Below the pieces are notes generated by a model. It ran no database searches. It had not been told where the DNA came from and saw nothing but the letters and a program-made list of their open reading frames with translations. This document shows, piece by piece, positions 33,447 to 41,900 of a DNA stretch of 46,903 nt (position 1 is the first letter of the stretch; each line of letters opens with the position of its first letter). The stretch comes from Melioribacteraceae bacterium (GTDB lineage Bacteria > Bacteroidota > Ignavibacteria > Ignavibacteriales > Melioribacteraceae). The DNA lies in assembly GCA_015493615.1 (NCBI GenBank), contig WGCV01000059.1, forward strand, positions 1 to 46,903, given 5' to 3'. Made by a program: the position numbers and the translations under genes.

Positions 33447-33576
33447 TTTATTAATTTTTTTAAGTAAGCTCATTAATAATTAATCTTGAGTTACAAACTC
33501 TGAAAAACGAGTTTGTGAATATTATTAGTAATGTTATTATTATATTTGAAAATAAATTAAAAAAGTTGAAACTTAT

Positions 33577-34185
33577 TTGGAAATCATAGGTAAAAAAAAC
33601 TTGAACAGAGATTTTAAGAGCTGGACAGACGAAGAGTTAATTAAGGAATTTCAAGATAATAATACTCTTGCGGCTTATGAAACTTTAGTAAAGCGTTATA
33701 AAGATTCCTTAATGAACTTTGTTTACCGTTTTGTCGGCGACAGAGAAGCGGCAATTGATATTGTGCAGGATACGATGGTAAAATTTTACTTAAAGAAGGA
33801 TTCGTATCAGACTATTGCAAAGTTTTCCACTTGGCTTTACACAATTGCCGCCAATTTGGCAAAGAATGAGATTAAGAGAAGAAAAAGACGTTCTTTTATT
33901 TCACTAAACCAGACAAATGAAGATGGTCCAAACGTTCAGGTTTCCGATTCCAAAGTTGTTGATCCGGTAAGATCGGCTCATAACAGTTTAATGGATGAAG
34001 ATATTCAAAAGGCGTTGCTTAAAGTTAAGCCTGTATATCGCGAAATGGTTATTCTCAGAGATATTGAAGGCTTCTCTTATGAAGAAATCGCCGAAATGAA
34101 AAATATGTCGCTTGGTACCGTTAAATCAAGAATAAACAGAGGAAGAAATCAATTAAAAAAATTGTTACTAAAGTATTATGAATAA
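33577..34185 (+). CDS. ECF (sigma-70 family) RNA polymerase sigma factor
   Basis: 202 residues from a TTG at 33577; a second TTG at 33601 (giving LNRDFKSWTDEELI) is an equally possible start. Region 2 is visible in FVGDREAAIDIVQDTMVKFYLKK...FSTWLYTIAANLAKNEIKRRKRR and region 4 in VILRDIEGFSYEEIAEMKNMSLGTVKSRINRGRNQLKKLL. Regions 1.1 and 3 are absent, so it is an RpoE-like ECF factor. It overlaps the next gene by eight bases, and that product looks like its anti-sigma factor. The signal is unknown; ECF systems of this type commonly control envelope stress. Confidence 0.93.
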   Translation: MEIIGKKNLNRDFKSWTDEELIKEFQDNNTLAAYETLVKRYKDSLMNFVYRFVGDREAAIDIVQDTMVKFYLKKDSYQTIAKFSTWLYTIAANLAKNEIKRRKRRSFISLNQTNEDGPNVQVSDSKVVDPVRSAHNSLMDEDIQKALLKVKPVYREMVILRDIEGFSYEEIAEMKNMSLGTVKSRINRGRNQLKKLLLKYYE

Positions 34186-34777
34186 CATGGAAAACAAAAA
34201 CTCGTTTGACGACGAAGCGCTTTCCCGGCTTCTAAAAGGGATGAAAAGGGAAAAAACACCCGAAAATTTTGAATTCAACTTGATGACAAGAATTCAAAAC
34301 CGTAATTTCGGCGATCTCGAAAAGGATAAAAAAACAAATTTCCTTTGGATTTTTCTCCCTTCGGCGTCTATTGTTACGGCTGCCTTTATTGTTCTGATAG
34401 TTTTGTTTAACGGCGTAGGCAACAACAATTTAATTTCTCCTCCGCAGGTTATTAAACACAAAACTCCCAAAACTTATGTCGTAGTTAAAGATAAACCTGA
34501 TGCGCAGCGGAACACTCTTGAAATGTATAAAATATTCAGGACGCAGAATGACGTAGTGATTAATAAAAAAGTTAAACTGCCGATTAACGAGGGAAAATCG
34601 CTTCAGGTAGATAAATACTTAAACAGCAGTAATATCCATAACTCAACAAATAGCGCAACGCTTGTTTCCGACGAGTTAACCCCATTTAATTTTGACGGCT
34701 TTATTCCTTACACGGAAGTTAAAACTAAAAACAATACTGAAAAGGATTCCGTTTTGAATAATAAAGATGAGAAATAG
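34178..34777 (+). CDS. Probable membrane anti-sigma factor
   Basis: 199 residues. An acidic/charged N-terminal ~50 residues (DDEALSRLLKGMKREKTPENFEFNLMTRIQ) would sit in the cytoplasm; one membrane helix at about 53-75 (LWIFLPSASIVTAAFIVLIVLF) is followed by ~120 residues outside. This layout and the overlap with the ECF gene argue for an anti-sigma factor. No HxxxCxxC zinc motif is present, so it is not a ZAS-type protein and the family is not certain. Confidence 0.72.
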   Translation: MNNMENKNSFDDEALSRLLKGMKREKTPENFEFNLMTRIQNRNFGDLEKDKKTNFLWIFLPSASIVTAAFIVLIVLFNGVGNNNLISPPQVIKHKTPKTYVVVKDKPDAQRNTLEMYKIFRTQNDVVINKKVKLPINEGKSLQVDKYLNSSNIHNSTNSATLVSDELTPFNFDGFIPYTEVKTKNNTEKDSVLNNKDEK

Positions 34778-34797
34778 AGAGTTTATTTCTCATCTTT
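34763..34797 (+). terminator. Rho-independent terminator of the sigma/anti-sigma operon
   Basis: Perfect 14-bp stem AAAGATGAGAAATA (34763-34776) with TATTTCTCATCTTT (34784-34797), ending in a T-rich run. The left arm includes the last codons of the anti-sigma gene. Confidence 0.88.
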
Positions 34798-34986
34798 TTC
34801 CCCATTTAATCCAAAACCGACAATTTTAAACATATCTTGAATTTCCAGCATTTTATGAATACATTAGAAGGCAATTGTGTTAAATATATTCTGAGTTTAA
34901 TTTTTTACTACTATAAAAAGCAATAAAAGATAATATTTAGACGCAAACTCTTATTTTCTACAACAACAATTTTGTAAGGAAATCTT

Positions 34987-35919
34987 ATGCAGACAATATT
35001 AGGCGCCGGAGGAGCGATTGGAAACGAACTTGCTAAAGCTCTTACAAAATATACCGACAAAATCAGGCTCGTAAGCAGGCGTCCTAAAAAAGTGAATCCG
35101 GCGGATGAATTATTTTCAGCCGATTTACTTAAATATGAGGAGCTGGATAGGGCGGTAGAAGGTTCGTCCGTTGTTTATACAACAGTTGGTTTCAAGTATG
35201 ATTATAAAGTCTGGAAGAATAACTGGCCACTTTTCACCAAAAATTTAATTGAAGTCTGTTCCCGACATAATTCAAAATTAGTTTTTTTTGATAATATTTA
35301 TATGTACGACCCCAACTATTTAGGCGGTATGACGGAAGAAACTCCGGTAAATCCACCAAGCAGGAAAGGGGAAATCAGAGCTGAAGTTAATAGAATGATT
35401 ATGGATGCCGTCAAAGAGGGGAAAATCTCCGCGTTAATTGCACGCTCGGCTGATTTTTACGGTCCTGGGATCAGTAAAACAAGCATATTAACAGAAACCG
35501 TGTTTTCTCCCCTGAGCAAAGGGAAAAAGGCAAGTTGGTTAAGCTCCGATAAATTTAAGCATTCGTTCACTTATACGCCGGACGCCGGAAGAGCAACAGC
35601 GCTGCTTGGCAACAGTGAGGATGCTTATGATCAAGTTTGGCATTTGCCTACTGCATCAAATCCTTTGACAGGAAAAGAATGGATTGAAGCAATAGCGGCA
35701 GAACTTGGAGCAGAGCCGAAATATAATGTCGCCGGTAAATTTATTGTTAAAGCTCTCGGGCTTTTTATCCCGATAATGAAAGAGCTGCCGGAAATGATGT
35801 ACCAATATGATAGAGATTACGTTTTTAATTCCGATAAGTTCGCCGAGCGCTTTAATTTGAAACCTACTCCTTATTTTGAAGCTATCAAAGAAATTGTATT
35901 AAGTGATTTTAAAAAATAA
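34987..35919 (+). CDS. Atypical short-chain dehydrogenase / NAD-dependent epimerase family protein
   Basis: 310 residues with a Rossmann fold starting almost at the N-terminus (ILGAGGAIGNELAKAL). Later segments LVFFDNIYMYDPN, ARSADFYGPG and the C-terminal EWIEAIAAELGAEPKYNV fit extended or atypical SDR proteins. The catalytic YxxxK is not found in its usual place; the matching stretch reads PSRKGEIRAEVNR, so enzymatic activity of epimerase type is uncertain and a reductase or NADP-binding regulator is possible. AAGGAAATCTT precedes the ATG. Single gene between terminator and rpmE. Confidence 0.75.
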   Translation: MQTILGAGGAIGNELAKALTKYTDKIRLVSRRPKKVNPADELFSADLLKYEELDRAVEGSSVVYTTVGFKYDYKVWKNNWPLFTKNLIEVCSRHNSKLVFFDNIYMYDPNYLGGMTEETPVNPPSRKGEIRAEVNRMIMDAVKEGKISALIARSADFYGPGISKTSILTETVFSPLSKGKKASWLSSDKFKHSFTYTPDAGRATALLGNSEDAYDQVWHLPTASNPLTGKEWIEAIAAELGAEPKYNVAGKFIVKALGLFIPIMKELPEMMYQYDRDYVFNSDKFAERFNLKPTPYFEAIKEIVLSDFKK

Positions 35920-35995
35920 TTTCCCGGATATTGTTATTTATAAGAAAATTATTTAACTTTTAAATCTGAATTTTTACAAGAAAGGTGTTTATATT

Positions 35996-36199
35996 ATGAA
36001 AAAAGGAATTCATCCTAAGTATCAAAAATGTGTAGTGACTTGTGTGTGTGGAAATACTTTTGTAACCCGCTCAACGGTACCCGAAATCAAATTGGAAATT
36101 TGTTCGGAATGTCATCCGTTTTATACCGGTAAACAGAAAATGCTTGATTCAGCCGGACGCGTTGAGAAATTCAACAAGAAATACGGACTCAAAAAGTAA
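35996..36199 (+). CDS. rpmE: 50S ribosomal protein L31, zinc-binding form
   Basis: 67 residues. Bridges the ribosomal subunits. The C+ type is shown by C16-x-C18 and C36-xx-C39 ([14 protein letters not shown]), which hold a zinc ion; organisms often also encode a cysteine-free paralogue under zinc control, not seen here. AAGAAAGGTG precedes the ATG and a terminator follows. Confidence 0.97.
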   Translation: MKKGIHPKYQKCVVTCVCGNTFVTRSTVPEIKLEICSECHPFYTGKQKMLDSAGRVEKFNKKYGLKK

Positions 36200-36221
36200 G
36201 TTTACTTTACAAATATTTAAG

Positions 36222-36247
36222 AACCCGTCTTTCGGCGGGTTTTTTCA
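36222..36247 (+). terminator. Rho-independent terminator of rpmE
   Basis: AACCCG (36222-36227) pairs with CGGGTT (36236-36241), followed by a run of T (GTTTTTTCATTTT). Confidence 0.85.
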
Positions 36248-36413
36248 TTTTAAATGTTTCCGAAGGGCAGACTTTATCATACTAAAATCTCATGGAAGAA
36301 CTTCCTATTTCAGTGTAAAAATGAGATAGAATAGTTATATTTATTAGTTATGTTAGAAATATTTTATATTGAACAATTATGAATAAAACTTCCGGATTAG
36401 ATTTTAGTAAAGA

Positions 36414-37502
36414 ATGAAAAACGAGATTAACTTTAAATATTTTTTGAAGCTTTTTCTGCTTCTCTCTATTTCTCCTATTGTGATTTTTCCGCAAACGAAT
36501 ATACGGATTAAGAAGTTCTTTTCGGGAGAGAAGGTTAACGATATTGTACTTGACGGGAGTAAAATTTGGGCTGCAACGGAAGGAAACGGGGTTAGCGTTC
36601 TTTACACCAAAGAGGGAAGAATTAAAACTTATTCTACTGAGAACGATAAGTTGAGCAACAACATTATTTTCGCTATTACAAAGAGCAAAAAATATATATT
36701 TGCCGGCTCCATAGACGGATTGTTTATTTTTGATAAGAGACGGAAAAGATGGGCTAAACGGAAATTCGGAAAAGGGGGACAGCTCGGGAATTATATCAGG
36801 GATTTGGCGTTTGACGAAAAAGGGAATAATTTGTGGATCGGCAGGTTTCAATATTTGTCGAGATTCAGCCTTCGCAAACGAAGATTTTACGATTACGATT
36901 TAACGCGGAACAACGACGAAAAAACTAATTCCGTAACCGCTTTGAAGATTGACAAAGCCGGATTTTTGTGGGTCGGGACAGATAACGGACTTTTCCGTAT
37001 TGATATTAGCGGCGATATTGTCGATACTCTTAACCTGGATTATTTCTCAAATAAAAATAATCTTTTCCCGAAATCGGGAACAATGGTTTCGGTTTCAGCG
37101 CTTTTATTTGAACGAAACAATATCTGGATAGGCTGCAATAAGTTTGTTACGAAGCAAAATCCGGATTTTAACTCGGGCGGATTGTACAAGTGGGACGGCG
37201 GAATCGAATGGACGCTTTTTGATAAATCCAACGGATTGGGAGGAGACGGAATCTCGGCGTTAGCGATAGCCGGAAATTATATTTGGGCGGGAGTTTATGA
37301 TTTCGGAATTAACGCCAAGAAGGAGTACGGTAGAGGAATTTCACTTGTGAATAGAATTACCGGTAAAATTACCAATATCGCAGATGAAAATTTACCCGTT
37401 TCGGTTAACGCATTTCTTTTCGACGGAGAAAATATGTGGATTGCCGCAGACGACGGTTTATATAAATTGGACATTACAAACAAATTACTAAATTGGGAAT
37501 AG
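36414..37502 (+). CDS. Exported regulator-propeller protein (two-component propeller repeats only)
   Basis: 362 residues with a signal peptide (FKYFLKLFLLLSISPIVIFPQ) and repeated propeller blades marked by IWAATEGNGVSVL, FAGSIDGLFIF, LWIGRFQYLS, LWVGTDNGLFRI, IWIGCNKF, YIWAGVYDFG and MWIAADDGLYKL. These match the two-component regulator propeller repeat normally found in hybrid sensors, but here there is no kinase, membrane segment or DNA-binding part, so it is probably a periplasmic or surface sensor or binding protein. A 12-codon ORF (36379-36417) ends over its ATG. One base separates it from hldE1. Confidence 0.78.
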   Translation: MKNEINFKYFLKLFLLLSISPIVIFPQTNIRIKKFFSGEKVNDIVLDGSKIWAATEGNGVSVLYTKEGRIKTYSTENDKLSNNIIFAITKSKKYIFAGSIDGLFIFDKRRKRWAKRKFGKGGQLGNYIRDLAFDEKGNNLWIGRFQYLSRFSLRKRRFYDYDLTRNNDEKTNSVTALKIDKAGFLWVGTDNGLFRIDISGDIVDTLNLDYFSNKNNLFPKSGTMVSVSALLFERNNIWIGCNKFVTKQNPDFNSGGLYKWDGGIEWTLFDKSNGLGGDGISALAIAGNYIWAGVYDFGINAKKEYGRGISLVNRITGKITNIADENLPVSVNAFLFDGENMWIAADDGLYKLDITNKLLNWE

Positions 37503-37503
37503 T

Positions 37504-38496
37504 ATGATTAGTAAAGAAAGACTTGATTTTTTAAAGGAAAACATTTCAGGCAAAAATATTGTCGTTATCGGAGATATGATGCTCGACGCTTATTTTTGGG
37601 GAGCCGTCAGCAGAATTTCACCGGAAGCCCCTGTGCCTGTTGTGGAAATTGACAACGAGTTTTTCCGTTTCGGCGGAGCTGCAAACGTTGCGAATAACAT
37701 AATTCATTTGGGCGCAAATCCGATTCCGATCGGCGTAATCGGAAACGACCAATATGGCGAAATATTTAAGGATTTGATGGAGAAGGAAGGCATTTCGCCT
37801 GAAACAATATTTACGACTGACGATAGACCAACAACAACAAAAATAAGGGTTATAGCGGATAACCAGCATATAGTACGCATAGATAAAGAGGTTAAGGCAG
37901 ACCTTGATACGGAAACAGAAAACTTAATAATTTCCTTCCTTAATGATAAGGCGGATGAAATAGATGGGATTATTCTTCAGGATTACAATAAAGGAGTTCT
38001 GACAAAATCATTGATTAAGAGTGTTTCCGATTTTGCAAAGAAGAATAACATTCTGATTACAGTTGACCCTAAGTTCAAAAACTTTTTTGAATATAAAAAT
38101 GTTACTCTTTTTAAGCCGAACAGAAGCGAGACCGAACATGCTTACGGAATAAAAATAGAGAATGAAGAAGATCTGAAGAAAGCCGGATTCCGGTTACTCG
38201 ACGATTTAAAATCCGAAAGCGTTCTGCTGACGTTAAGCGAGGATGGAATCGCCCTTTTTGAAAAAGGGGAAGATGAGTTCAAACGCGTTCCGACCAAAGC
38301 CCGCAAGGTCGCGGACGTATCCGGCGCGGGCGATACCGTAATTTCCACTCTGACGCTTGCGCTAGCTTCAGGCGGAAGTTTGGTAGAGTCTGCGTATCTT
38401 GCAAATTTTGCAGGCGGAATCGTCTGTGAGGAAGTCGGAATTGTGCCGATTGAAGCTGATAAGCTGTTTAACCAAGTTTGGAATGACCTGAAATGA
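37504..38496 (+). CDS. rfaE1: D-glycero-beta-D-manno-heptose-7-phosphate kinase (HldE1/RfaE1 domain)
   Basis: 330 residues, PfkB/ribokinase fold. Adds phosphate at C1 of heptose 7-phosphate in ADP-heptose synthesis for lipopolysaccharide core. Motifs: GDMMLDAYFWGAVSRISPEAPVPVVE, FRFGGAANVANN, and the catalytic DVSGAGDT (D277). In E. coli this is the first half of bifunctional HldE; here it is a separate gene overlapping the second half by four bases (ATGA). Confidence 0.93.
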   Translation: MISKERLDFLKENISGKNIVVIGDMMLDAYFWGAVSRISPEAPVPVVEIDNEFFRFGGAANVANNIIHLGANPIPIGVIGNDQYGEIFKDLMEKEGISPETIFTTDDRPTTTKIRVIADNQHIVRIDKEVKADLDTETENLIISFLNDKADEIDGIILQDYNKGVLTKSLIKSVSDFAKKNNILITVDPKFKNFFEYKNVTLFKPNRSETEHAYGIKIENEEDLKKAGFRLLDDLKSESVLLTLSEDGIALFEKGEDEFKRVPTKARKVADVSGAGDTVISTLTLALASGGSLVESAYLANFAGGIVCEEVGIVPIEADKLFNQVWNDLK

Positions 38497-38987
38497 AAAA
38501 CGCGACGAGTAATATAATTTTTGATTGGAACTCCTTAAAGGAGAAAGTTGTTCTTTTGAAAAATGAAGGAAAAAAAGTTGTTTTTACAAACGGCTGTTTC
38601 GATTTGCTCCATGCCGGGCATGTTGATTACTTGATTAAAGCGAAAGAACTTGGGGACGTTCTCATCGTAGGGATGAACAGTGATGATTCGATTCGCAGAA
38701 TAAAAGGGGATTCGCGTCCGATTGTTCCTTTCGACGAACGCGCTTTTGTTATGGCTAATCTTAAACCCGTGGATTTTGTAACCGCTTTCGATGAGGATAC
38801 GCCATACGAACTGATTAAAACGATTGTGCCTGATTATCTTGTTAAAGGCGCTGATTGGAGCGACGAGAATATTGTCGGGCGGGACGTCGTTCTCGCAAAC
38901 GGCGGCGAGATAAAAAGAATCGAGTTTGTGGTCGAACAATCTACATCCAATATTATTAAAACTATTTTAGATAAAAACTGCAAATAG
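38493..38987 (+). CDS. rfaE2: D-glycero-beta-D-manno-heptose 1-phosphate adenylyltransferase (HldE2/RfaE2 domain)
   Basis: 164 residues, nucleotidyltransferase fold. VVFTNGCFDLLHAGHVDYL contains the HxGH site (H40, H43); RRIKGDSRPIVPFDERAFVMANLKPVDFV and DYLVKGADWSDENIVG are the RfaE2 continuation. It forms ADP-heptose from heptose 1-phosphate. Complete split of hldE into two coupled genes is common in this lineage. TamB starts directly after the stop codon with no gap. Confidence 0.95.
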   Translation: MKNATSNIIFDWNSLKEKVVLLKNEGKKVVFTNGCFDLLHAGHVDYLIKAKELGDVLIVGMNSDDSIRRIKGDSRPIVPFDERAFVMANLKPVDFVTAFDEDTPYELIKTIVPDYLVKGADWSDENIVGRDVVLANGGEIKRIEFVVEQSTSNIIKTILDKNCK

Positions 38988-41900
38988 ATGTCCGACGAGA
39001 AAGTAAATATTCCCGGCAAGAAGAAGGAATTCAAACGTTCCGCATTTCATAAAATTGTAAGCGGTTTTATTTTGCTTGCCGTCGTGGCGATTGCTCTTCT
39101 TCTTCTCTCTATTGGTTTTGCACAAACATCTTGGTTCCGTTCCATTGCCAGGGAAAAGATCATCGAAACGGTAAACGAAAACATTAACGGCAAGTTTTAT
39201 TTGAAATCAGTTAACGGAACTTTTATTAATTCTCTCAAGCTCAATGATTTCGGGGTTGTCGTAAACGGTGATACGCTTTTGTCGTGTAAAGAAGCGTATC
39301 TTAAGTTGAGTCTGCAGGCGCTTCTTGTAAAAAAGATTTTTATTTCGAAAGCTTGGCTCGAAAAACCTGTCGTGAAATTTCTCGAAAATGAAAACGGGAA
39401 ATGGAACTTAAGCGCTTTATTAATTAATCATTCTGAAAATAAAAATCGCGTAAAAAACAACAAGGGGACTGAACAAACAACACGCGGTAATTTTCCTTTT
39501 ATTTTTGAAATTGGCGACTTGGAAGTTAGAAAAGGGAATTTTCTCGTTAAAGATTTTGCCCATTTACAGGATGATTCAATTTATAAATATGTCAATTACC
39601 GTGATTTGCATATTAACAATTTGAATTTAAAAGTTAACGCCCTCGGTGATATTAATAAAAACGAATTTGCTCTTTTTCTGAAAAACCTCTCTTTCGATGA
39701 TAACTTAAAGCGATTTTCACTTAAGCAAGCGAAAGGAATTTTTCTTGTAAAACCGGATTTAATAGAGGTGAAATATCTAAATGTTAAAACGGATAGTTCT
39801 TTAGTAACTCTTTCAACTAAGTTTAATGGACTTAATTTATTTGATAAAATAAATTACTCCGGTTTTAAAGATTATCCTGTTTCACTTACTCTGAATGCTT
39901 CTCCGTTTCGGTTCTCCGATTTATCAACGTTTCTTCCATCCGTTTCTTTTCTGCGCGGACCGATTGTTGCAGACTTAAAGGTTTCAGGTAAGTACGGAAA
40001 ATTAAAAATCGATAAACTAAAACTTAAACGGGGCTATACGGACTTAAATCTTACAGGTGAGTTGAAGAACCTTGAGAAACCGGAAAATTTGTATATCGAT
40101 GCGAAAATAAATAAAAGCCGGATCGATTACGACGAAGTCCGCGGGTTGCTTGCCGGATTAAATCTTCCCGAATATGATAAAGTAAGACTTGACAGTGTTA
40201 ACATTCACTATTACGGCGAGCCGATTAAGTTCAACGCAGATATTGCCGCAAAGGCGGACAAGGGATATTTTAATGCAAAAACTTTTTTTGATTTTACCGG
40301 CAGAGAGATGATATACGATGTTGCGCTTAACGGCAAAATGTTGGATTTATTTCCTGTGATAAAGAAAAAAACTTCCCTAAATTTTTCCGCTGGAATTGCC
40401 GGGAAAGGAACAAATCCCAAAACTATGGAAAACAGTTTAAGAGCCAAAATCGTTCATTCCAAACTGAACGGTTACAATATCAATTCGTTAAGCTGCGATA
40501 CTCATTCTGCGGAGGGCGTCTCAGACGTCGCTCTTTCCGGCGAGATTAACGGAGCAAGATTTTCTTCCCGTACGCATGTGGGGTTTCTTCCCGGAAACAG
40601 AGAATATACTTTTTCGTCTCGGATAAATAATCTTGATTTGTCAAAGATTACTTTTGATTCCACTCTTGCTTCCAATCTTAATTTTAACATTAACTTTACC
40701 AGCGAAGCATTGGAGAAAAATAACGTGGACGGGGAAATCAATGTTCGTTTCGATTCTTCCCTCTTCCGCGGTACTCCGGCGCTTTCCAATACGCATTGGC
40801 AGATTAATTTTTGGGGAGATTCCATAAGAAAAAATTTCGATTTGGAATCGGAGCTGCTTGACGCTTCAATCCAAGGGGATTTTAATTATCATGAATTGCC
40901 GCCGCTTGTTGCAACGCAAGGGAGTAGAATAGCGAAACTTTTTATCGACGAGATACGGAAACAGTTTTACGCGGATTATCCCGCCGATACTTTACGGAAT
41001 GTCGATCTAGTTTCCGATTTGCCGAAACTTAAATTAAAATATGATTTTTTGATTAAGAACTCGGATTTGCCGGAGAAGATTTTGAATCTAAAAAAACTTC
41101 GTTTTAACGGGTATTTCAAGGGTAGTATTTTTAACGACAAGAAAAAGTTCAGCTTTGCCAACAATACTTTTCTTGAAAATTTTGTCATGCTGAATGACTC
41201 AAAATTATATTTTACGAAGAATTTCCAGTTTGAAACAAATATTAAAAACGTTAATACCGAGAACAAAATAAATAATCTTACAATTTACGCAAAAATGAAC
41301 GCCGATAATGTTTTTGCCGAAAGAGAAATTTCATCTCCGAAGTTTTTGATAGATTTAAAGAACGGTAATCTTGCGTTTAACTTTTCGGCGACTGTTGATA
41401 CTAACTACGCCTTTGTTTCTCAAGGTGAAATTAACGTTACGGATACGTCGGATAAAATTAAATTTGAAAAACTTTCCCTTACAAGTTATGGCGAAAAATG
41501 GGAAAACAATTTACCGTTTAATTTGTCGGCAGCTCACGGGACATTGAAAATTAATAATTTCAATTTGCAGAATGATTCCGCAAGGATTAATATTAGAGGA
41601 TTTTATAATAATAACGGAACAAATGATATTTCTTTTGACGCCGAAAACGTCTTGCTGGATAGAGTTTTGACATCAGCAATAGGAAGTAAAGAAAAGGATT
41701 TTGCGGGAAAAATAAACATGCACGGAAAAATATTCGGCGCGGTTTCAAAACCGAGTTTTACCGGAGCGCTGACGTGCGAAGATTTTACTTTTCGCAACAA
41801 GAATTTCGGCGACTTAAAATTTACCGAATCATATTCCAATGGCGTATCAACTCTTTCGCTTAATCTGAAAGATAAAAAGAATTTTGATCGCCTTACTCTA

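Larger units (their letters stand above)
33173..33576. other. Intergenic region between holA and the ECF sigma gene
   Basis: 404 bp with no gene. It contains a terminator-like hairpin (33206-33238), the triple-hairpin cassette (33336-33446) and a further inverted segment CAAACTC...GAGTTTG near 33494-33515. The sigma factor promoter should lie in the last ~100 bp, which is very AT-rich. Confidence 0.6.
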
